DNA of 30,649 nucleotides, from NCBI GenBank assembly GCA_964509765.1, contig CAZDYI010000115.1, positions 1-30,649 on the forward strand. Reading direction: 5' to 3'. This document shows, piece after piece, positions 25,464-30,649 of this stretch (positions within the stretch are counted from its first letter, which is position 1; each line of letters starts with the position of its first letter). The translations under genes and the position numbers were made by a program. The DNA is from CAZDYI01 sp964509765. GTDB lineage: Bacteria; Pseudomonadota; Gammaproteobacteria; Tethybacterales; Tethybacteraceae. The notes under the pieces were generated by a model that saw only the letters and a program-made list of their open reading frames with translations, was not told the origin of the DNA and did not search any database.

Positions 25464-26606
25464 TTAACTTGATTCAGTCAGCCTACGCAACGCCATGTTG
25501 CTGTACGACTCGCTAATGTCTATTCCCACTCCCCTCATACCCAAATCCAAGGCTGTAGCTACAGTAGTACCAGTTCCTGAGAAGGGGTCAAGAGCAATGC
25601 CCCCCATTGGACATGTGCAAAGCAATGGAATCCTCACCAATGATTTCGGAAACACTGCACAATGCGCGTCCTTGCGCCATTTATCTTCAGGAACTATATT
25701 CCAGACGGTTGATGGTAAAAATCCCTTGGACCCCATCTTGAGAATAAAGAACCCCTGTCTTTCAAGTTCTTTAGCCCGTCCGCTTATTCTCCCGTCATCG
25801 CTGTGATATATCCGCTGCACACCTCTGATAGTCATCCGGAAATCTACTATCTCACCTCGTTCCATTTCAGCCAAGGTATCGTCAAGGGCTGTTTTGGCAC
25901 GATGTTTTTCCGCGTCATTCAGAACTTCGGAATCCTGTATCTGTCTGTAATATTTTTTTCCAGAAACCCCAGATGCAGATGTGATCCTTCCATTTTTCCT
26001 AGTGGCCTTTCCTGGCTTTATTCGAATATTGTCACCAACAAAATAATATGTTTTTTGTTTCACAAAATGGAACAAGTATTCGTGAATGTTCCTCATTCTG
26101 TCCTTCGCACTTTGTGTGCCCTTCAGTTGGTTCCACACTATGTCCTGGCGGAGCATCCAGCCGCTGTCCTTTAGAGCGAAGGCTACACGCCAAGGCACGC
26201 CTGCTAGTTCCTTGTCGATAAACTTATCGCCAAGGTTCAGCCAAAGAGAACCATCGTCAACAAGAACGCGGTTCACTTCCGTGAATACTTCCACAAGACT
26301 TGCTACATACTCCTGAAGCGAGCTCTCTTTTCCTACCAAGGCTGTACTGTCGCCAGGAGAGACGTCGTACTCTCTTTGGTTGAAATATGGAGGGGACGTG
26401 ACCACACAGTTGACCGAGTGGTCGGGAAGTTGCTGCAGTTCTGCCTTGCAGTCGCCAGTGACAATGGCATATCTGGCGTTCCCTGCTATGACATCAGCGA
26501 TGGAGCTTGCTCTGTCGCTCTGATCGCCGACATTTGCAGGCTCTTGGTCTTCTTCTGCCTCGTCGAACAGATCGACGTCCTTGACCTTGAGCTGGGCGTT
26601 AGGCAT
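25464..26606 (-). CDS. Type II DNA amino-methyltransferase (m4C or m6A), cognate of the NotI-like enzyme
   Basis: A 380-residue beta-class methyltransferase. Catalytic motif IV TSPPY (70-74) comes before the SAM-binding motif I DPFSGTGTT (340-348), the order that defines the beta class. The middle region (about 190-310) is the target-recognition part. SPPY, rather than DPPY, is commoner in N4-cytosine enzymes. It protects host DNA from the downstream nuclease. ATG 26606 is the first start after an in-frame TGA. It is transcribed before the nuclease, so protection comes first. No controller (C) protein gene is present. Confidence 0.9.
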   Translation of the reverse strand: MPNAQLKVKDVDLFDEAEEDQEPANVGDQSDRASSIADVIAGNARYAIVTGDCKAELQQLPDHSVNCVVTSPPYFNQREYDVSPGDSTALVGKESSLQEYVASLVEVFTEVNRVLVDDGSLWLNLGDKFIDKELAGVPWRVAFALKDSGWMLRQDIVWNQLKGTQSAKDRMRNIHEYLFHFVKQKTYYFVGDNIRIKPGKATRKNGRITSASGVSGKKYYRQIQDSEVLNDAEKHRAKTALDDTLAEMERGEIVDFRMTIRGVQRIYHSDDGRISGRAKELERQGFFILKMGSKGFLPSTVWNIVPEDKWRKDAHCAVFPKSLVRIPLLCTCPMGGIALDPFSGTGTTVATALDLGMRGVGIDISESYSNMALRRLTESS

Positions 26607-26628
26607 GCCGGCGAAGAATCAGCTGCCC

Positions 26629-26639
26629 TTGCTCAGCAA
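26629..26639. promoter_or_regulatory. Palindrome in the methyltransferase leader
   Basis: TTGCT-C-AGCAA is a perfect 11-base palindrome in the untranslated leader, 23 bases before the methyltransferase ATG and after the predicted transcript start. Overlapping arms CTTGC/GCAAG (26628-26645) also allow a hairpin. It may be an autoregulatory site. Confidence 0.3.
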
Positions 26640-26703
26640 AGCAAGCCTGAGATATGGCCTTTCTGGCGGGAGATTGAATGCTAATCACTTGATAGCGGAT
26701 TAG

Positions 26704-26733
26704 ATTATACAGCGACAATGGCATATAAATCAA
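26704..26733 (-). promoter_or_regulatory. Promoter of the restriction-modification operon
   Basis: Minus strand: TTGATT (26733-26728), 18-base spacer, TATAAT (26709-26704). Transcription should start near 26697, giving a leader of about 90 bases to the methyltransferase ATG at 26606. Confidence 0.65.
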
Positions 26734-26794
26734 GTCTCCCCACACCCCCATTTTCTGGTTGAGAATTTCTTTAGGCGTAAGCGGCAAGTGCAGA

Positions 26795-26824
26795 CTGATG
26801 AGAACAAGATGGAAACTCTATCAT
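26795..26824 (+). promoter_or_regulatory. Possible promoter of tusA-mog-DUF2062
   Basis: CTGATG (26795-26800), 18-base spacer, TATCAT (26819-26824), 24 bases before the ATG at 26849. Each hexamer has mismatches to consensus, so this is tentative. Confidence 0.3.
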
Positions 26825-26848
26825 TACACAAGGGCAGAGACAAATAAA

Positions 26849-27094
26849 ATGTCCGGCATGGAAGGCGAAACAGAGGCCGACGTCTTCATCGACCTGAGCG
26901 GGCTCAAGTGCCCGATGCCGGTGTTGCGGACGAAGAAGGCCCTGTCGACAATGGAGCCGGGGCAGGTCCTCAAGGTGCGCACGACCGACCCCGCCAGCGC
27001 GGACGACATCCCCGCCTTCGCGCGGATGTCGCGCCACGAGCTGATCGGGTCGGCGGCGGTCGACGACGGCCATGTCTTCCTGCTCCGGCGGTGA
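26849..27094 (+). CDS. TusA-family sulfur carrier protein
   Basis: An 81-residue small sulfur-carrier protein. The family motif is DLSGLKCPMPVLRTKKAL, with C21 as the persulfide site in C-P-x-P. It continues with PGQVLKVRTTDPASADDIPAF, as in TusA. E. coli TusA passes sulfur from IscS to tRNA thiolation and also affects molybdenum cofactor supply. ATG 26849 is used; ATG 26858 would shorten it by three residues. Its TGA overlaps the GTG of mog, which ties it to cofactor synthesis here. GC content returns to the genome level from about 26870. Confidence 0.9.
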   Translation: MSGMEGETEADVFIDLSGLKCPMPVLRTKKALSTMEPGQVLKVRTTDPASADDIPAFARMSRHELIGSAAVDDGHVFLLRR

Positions 27095-27627
27095 GCGCGG
27101 CGGCAAGGATAGGCCTGCTTTCGGTTTCCGACAGGGCGTCAAGCGGCGAGTACGAGGACAAGGGCCTTCCCGGCCTGCGCGACTGGCTTGGCCGGGCGCT
27201 GGCGAGCGGCTGGACCGGGATCGAGCGCCTCGTCCCCGACGAGCGCGACCGCATCGAGGCCGCGCTCACCGAGCTCGCCGACGACGAGGGGTGCTGCCTG
27301 ATCCTGACCACCGGCGGGACCGGCCCGGCGAGGCGCGACGTCACCCCCGACGCGACCCTTGCGGTCGCCGACAGGGTCCTTGAGGGCTTCGGCGAGAGGA
27401 TGCGCGCGCACAGCCTCAAGTACGCGCCGACCGCGATCCTGTCCCGGCAGGTCGCCGCGGTGCGCGGCTCGTGCCTGATCGTCAACCTCCCCGGCAGGCC
27501 CAAGGCGATCGCCGAGACTCTCGAGGACGTGTTCTCGGCGGTGCCCTACTGCATCGACCTCCTCGAGGGGCCGCGCATCGAGACCGACCCCGACGTGGTC
27601 GTCGCGTTCAGGCCCAAGGGAGGCTGA
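27091..27627 (+). CDS. mog: Molybdopterin adenylyltransferase (Mog/MogA family)
   Basis: A 178-residue protein that adenylates molybdopterin before metal insertion. Hallmarks are IGLLSVSDRASSGEYEDKG at the N terminus, the LTTGGTGPARRDVTPDAT block with its catalytic aspartates, and NLPGRPKA (usually NLPGKP). GTG start at 27091 in GTGA overlap with the tusA-like stop. The length and the SDRAS/GPARRDVTPDAT form fit MogA better than the shorter MoaB. Confidence 0.92.
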   Translation: MSAAARIGLLSVSDRASSGEYEDKGLPGLRDWLGRALASGWTGIERLVPDERDRIEAALTELADDEGCCLILTTGGTGPARRDVTPDATLAVADRVLEGFGERMRAHSLKYAPTAILSRQVAAVRGSCLIVNLPGRPKAIAETLEDVFSAVPYCIDLLEGPRIETDPDVVVAFRPKGG

Positions 27628-27629
27628 CC

Positions 27630-28172
27630 GTGCTCCGCTGGCTGCAGCTGCGCACGCTTTTGATCCGGCGCAGGTACAAGCGCAACCCCCGGGGGCTGAT
27701 CGCGAGGATGATGGCCTCGGAGACGGTCCACTGGACGAGGCGGAGCGCGACGCGGGGCGCGGCCGTCGGCCTGTTCTGGGCCTTCACCCCGATGCCCTTC
27801 CAGATGTTCCCTGCGGCGCTGTTCTGCTTCCTCGTCGGCGGGAACCTGCCGCTTGCGATCCTCTGCGTCTGGCTGACGAACCCGATCACCCTGCCGCCGA
27901 TCCTCTACCTCGAGTACCGGATCGGGCAGGGCCTCTACTCGATGTTCACCGGGGTCGAGGCCCTGGTCTCGGACCAGGCGAGCATCTACTCCGCCTTCGC
28001 GGGCGGGCTGCGCTACGTCCTGATGGGGTCGCTGGTCGTCTCGTCGCTGATGATGGTGCTGGGCTACTGCCTCATGCACCTGGCGTTCGAGGTCTCCGAG
28101 CGGCGCAAGCGGCGCATCGCGGGCCCCGGCCCCGCCGGCGTGGGCGGGGAAGGGAACGGCGGGGCGGGCTAG
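27630..28172 (+). CDS. DUF2062 membrane protein
   Basis: A 180-residue protein with three or four hydrophobic segments and the DUF2062 pattern (RGAAVGLFWAFTPMPFQM, then NLPLAILCVWLTNPITLPP). Its function is unknown; a link to membrane or surface-sugar processes is sometimes suggested. The first 30 residues are Arg-rich, followed by hydrophobic helices, so the N terminus is probably cytoplasmic. GTG start at 27630, two bases after the mog stop. Its TAG shares CTAG with the rpoC stop on the other strand. The Gly-rich tail is unusual but short. Confidence 0.85.
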   Translation: MLRWLQLRTLLIRRRYKRNPRGLIARMMASETVHWTRRSATRGAAVGLFWAFTPMPFQMFPAALFCFLVGGNLPLAILCVWLTNPITLPPILYLEYRIGQGLYSMFTGVEALVSDQASIYSAFAGGLRYVLMGSLVVSSLMMVLGYCLMHLAFEVSERRKRRIAGPGPAGVGGEGNGGAG

Positions 28173-30649
28173 GCCGCCACGGGCTCCTTGCTCGCGGGGT
28201 CCGGCTGGGGCGGCTCGTCGGCGCTGACGAACCTGTACCTGTCGCCTTCCTGCACTAGCCTGTAGGAGCCGTTGTCGCTGCCGGCGGGCTTGTCGCCCGT
28301 CAGCCTGACCTTGTGGTCCACCCCCAGCTCGTAGAAGGTGTTGTCCTTTACCAGCGGGAAGGTCTCGCCCGGCTTCTCCTCGGCGGTCTCGCGCAGCTTC
28401 ACCATCCCGCCGGGGACGTTCTCGAGGACGAAGTTGCCTATCGGCCCGTCCTCGTTCGCGGCGAGCTCGAGCAGGCGCTCGGTGCGCTCCTCGATCAGGA
28501 CACGCTCGCGCTCGGAGGTCTTGTAGTGCACGAGCCCGGTCCCCGCGGGGATCAGGCGGCCGACGATCACGCTCTCCTTTAGGCCCGTGAGGTCGTCCTT
28601 CGTGCAGTTGATCGCCGCCTCGGTAAGCGCCTTGGTCGTCTCCTGGAAAGACGCCGCCGAGATCACCGAGTCGGTCCGAAGCGCCGCCTTGGTTATCCCG
28701 AGCAGGATCCGCTCGTAGGTGATCGGCTTCTTCTTCTCGGCGAGCAGCTTCTCGTTGGTCTCCTCGATCTGGATCACGCTGACCTGGTCGCCCCGGATCA
28801 GGTCAGAGTCGCCCGGGTCGACGATGTCCGCGCGCTGCAGCATCTGGTGGATGATCACCTCGATGTGCTTGTCGTTGATCGTCACAGCCTCGCCGCGGTA
28901 GACGTCCTGGACCTCGCGCACCAGGTGCTCGATCAGCTCGTTGAGCCCCCGCAGGCGCAGGATCTCCTTTAGGTCGACCTCGCCCTCGAACATCAGGTCG
29001 CCCTTCGCGACCACGTCGCCGTTGTGGATCACCCGCTGCAGGCCCCGGGTCACGATGTGCTCGTGCTCCCTGCCCTTCTCGTCGATGATCTCCCACTTCT
29101 CCTTGCCGCGCAACAGGCCGCGGAAGAACACCTGGCCGCTCGCCCGCGCGAGCACGCCCGCCTGCTGCTTGGGCTCGCGCGCCTCGAACAGCTTGATCAC
29201 CCGCGGCAGGCCCATCGTGATGTCCAGCGCGCTGCTGCGCTCCTGCGGCGCCGTCGCGAGCACGTCGCCGACCTCCACCGGGTCGCCGTCGCTGACCGCA
29301 AGCGTCATCCCGTAGGAGAGCACGTAGCGGTGCGGGATCTTCTTCTCCCGGTCCGAGAAGATGTCCTCCTCCTTCTCCGGGTCACTGAGGATCTTCTTGA
29401 CGAGCTTGATCTGCGGCTGGTTGCCCTCCTCCTTGCGGCTTTCCTTGCCCTCCTTCTTGCCGCGGACCAGCTTGAGCGTCGTCGCGCCGGTCAGCGCGTC
29501 GACCTGCTCCTGCAGGTGGTCCTTAGGAACGTTGACGAAGCGGACGAAGCCCTTGGCGCTCGAGATCTCCGGGCGGTTGAGCGGGTCCTGGCGGCTGATC
29601 AGCTCGTCCTTGCCAGCCTTCCTGCCGTCCTCGACGTGCAGCGTGGCCCCGTAGGGAATCTCGTGGCGCTCGAGCTCGCGGCCGTTCTCGTCGGTGATCA
29701 GAACCTCGCCGTTGTTCGAGACCACGACCTGCTGGCCCGCCCTGTTCGTCACCGTCCGGATACCGTTGCAGCTCACGCTGCCCGAGTTGCTCGTGCGGTA
29801 CTCCCGGTCGGCCTTGACCGTCTTCGCAACGCCGCCTGAGTGGAAGGTGCGCATCGTCAGCTGCGTGCCCGGCTCGCCGATCGACTGCGCCGCGATGATC
29901 CCGACCGCCTCGCCCATCTGCACAAGCCGGCCGCGGCCGAGGTCGCGCCCGTAGCAGTTGATGCACAGCCCGCGCCGCGTCTTGCACGTCACCGGGCTGC
30001 GCACGCTGATCCTATCGATCTTGTACTCGTCGAGCATCTCAGCGCGGCCCTCGTCGATCAGGGTGCCCGCGGGGATCAGCTCCTTGCCCGTCGTGATGTC
30101 CTTGACCGGCTCGCACAGCACCCGGCCCAGGGCCCGGGTGCCCAGCGACACCGTGACGCCCGAGGCGTCGCTCACCTGCCGCAGCGAGATGCCCTCGCTC
30201 GTCCCGCAGTCTTCCTCGGTTATCACCAGGTGCTGCGTGACGTCCACCAGCCGCCGGGTCAGGTAGCCCGAGTTCGCCGTCTTGAGCGCCGTGTCCGCCA
30301 GGCCCTTGCGGCCGCCGTGGGTCGAGATGAAGTACTGCAGGATGTTCAGCCCCTCGCGGAAGCTCGCGATCACCGGCGTCGGGATGATCGTCCCGTCCGG
30401 GCGGGCCATCTGCCCGCGCATGCCAGCGAGCTGCATCAGCTGGTCGCGCGAGCCCCGCGCGCCCGAGTCGACCATCATGTAGATCGAGTTCGACGACGGG
30501 TTGACCACCGTCTCGCCCTTGTCGTCCTTGAGCTCGACGCGCCTGCCCTTGGCGTCGACCTTCGTCGCGGCCTCGCTCTCGAGCGAGTCCATCAGCGACT
30601 TCTCCACGCGCATCTTCGCGTGCTTCCACAGCTCGCTGACCTTGTTGTT
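28169..30649 (-). CDS. rpoC: RNA polymerase subunit beta', C-terminal part (runs off the window)
   Basis: 826 residues of the C-terminal region, open at the right window edge. It begins at KVSELWKHAKMRVEKSLMDS and contains NSIYMMVDSGARGS, the bridge-helix region FISTHGGRKGLADTALKTANSGYLTRRLVDV and the trigger-loop region GEPGTQLTMRTFH. It also keeps the zinc cysteines (TCKTRRGLCINC) and DVYRGEAVTINDKHIEVI near the end. The catalytic NADFDGD lies outside. The final 70 residues after LETAEEK-type sequence do not match E. coli in my memory and look lineage-specific (ends PDPASKEPVAA). The stop overlaps the DUF2062 stop. Confidence 0.97.
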   Translation of the reverse strand, partial: NNKVSELWKHAKMRVEKSLMDSLESEAATKVDAKGRRVELKDDKGETVVNPSSNSIYMMVDSGARGSRDQLMQLAGMRGQMARPDGTIIPTPVIASFREGLNILQYFISTHGGRKGLADTALKTANSGYLTRRLVDVTQHLVITEEDCGTSEGISLRQVSDASGVTVSLGTRALGRVLCEPVKDITTGKELIPAGTLIDEGRAEMLDEYKIDRISVRSPVTCKTRRGLCINCYGRDLGRGRLVQMGEAVGIIAAQSIGEPGTQLTMRTFHSGGVAKTVKADREYRTSNSGSVSCNGIRTVTNRAGQQVVVSNNGEVLITDENGRELERHEIPYGATLHVEDGRKAGKDELISRQDPLNRPEISSAKGFVRFVNVPKDHLQEQVDALTGATTLKLVRGKKEGKESRKEEGNQPQIKLVKKILSDPEKEEDIFSDREKKIPHRYVLSYGMTLAVSDGDPVEVGDVLATAPQERSSALDITMGLPRVIKLFEAREPKQQAGVLARASGQVFFRGLLRGKEKWEIIDEKGREHEHIVTRGLQRVIHNGDVVAKGDLMFEGEVDLKEILRLRGLNELIEHLVREVQDVYRGEAVTINDKHIEVIIHQMLQRADIVDPGDSDLIRGDQVSVIQIEETNEKLLAEKKKPITYERILLGITKAALRTDSVISAASFQETTKALTEAAINCTKDDLTGLKESVIVGRLIPAGTGLVHYKTSERERVLIEERTERLLELAANEDGPIGNFVLENVPGGMVKLRETAEEKPGETFPLVKDNTFYELGVDHKVRLTGDKPAGSDNGSYRLVQEGDRYRFVSADEPPQPDPASKEPVAA

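Noticed and set aside
26599..26787. A 62-codon minus-strand frame just upstream of the methyltransferase, possible controller gene
   Set aside because: It contains the operon promoter, has no helix-turn-helix pattern and overlaps the methyltransferase start in another frame.
1186..30649. CRISPR arrays, tRNA genes, transposases or integrases
   Set aside because: No regularly spaced repeats, tRNA-like cloverleaf sequence or recombinase motifs were seen outside the 16S.

Overview
The window is about 70% GC over most of its length and comes from a Gram-negative bacterium. The partial 16S rRNA gene at the left edge has betaproteobacterial signature stretches (for example around E. coli 907-980 and 1220-1240). 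lpxH, a Tat system, a periplasmic cyclophilin and a tricarboxylate-type binding protein fit Pseudomonadota. I read it as a Betaproteobacteria-related genome, probably a metagenome-assembled contig because it starts inside 16S. Genes are packed tightly, with many overlaps and many GTG or TTG starts.

Layout. 1-1185: 3' part of 16S, not followed by tRNA, 23S or 5S. 1349-5919 (+): a PriA homologue whose helicase motifs are mostly lost, xseA and moaA. 5933-9409 (-): AbrB-family membrane protein, a 26-codon leader ORF, a TctC-type binding protein and a PrpF-type isomerase, probably one uptake and isomerisation unit for a small carboxylic acid. 9532-13273 (+): YhdH/AcuI-type reductase, a metallo-beta-lactamase-fold hydrolase and an Atm1-like ABC exporter. 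13270-21147 (-): eight genes in one apparent transcription unit, two tandem DUF2723/GT-C-like membrane proteins, pheA, hisF, hisE, tatA, tatB, tatC. 21170-22778 (+): lipB and lipA. 22775-24134 (-): cyclophilin and lpxH. 24178-26740: an AT-richer (about 45% GC) acquired segment with a restriction-modification operon, an amino-methyltransferase followed by a NotI-family endonuclease with its iron-binding cysteines and catalytic residues. 26849-28172 (+): TusA-like protein, Mog and DUF2062. 28169-30649 (-): the C-terminal part of rpoC, running off the right edge.

The points that most deserve a second look are: (i) base changes in the functional core of the 16S rRNA, two of them as compensated pairs (1405-1496 and 1303-1334, E. 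coli numbering), plus 1192 and 888; (ii) a PriA that looks like a pseudohelicase; (iii) the NotI-type restriction-modification module; (iv) a leader ORF whose stop overlaps the tctC start; (v) the tandem DUF2723 proteins related to eukaryotic TMEM260; and (vi) three convergent gene pairs that share the same CTAG as both stop codons. All identifications are by eye; no database search was run.
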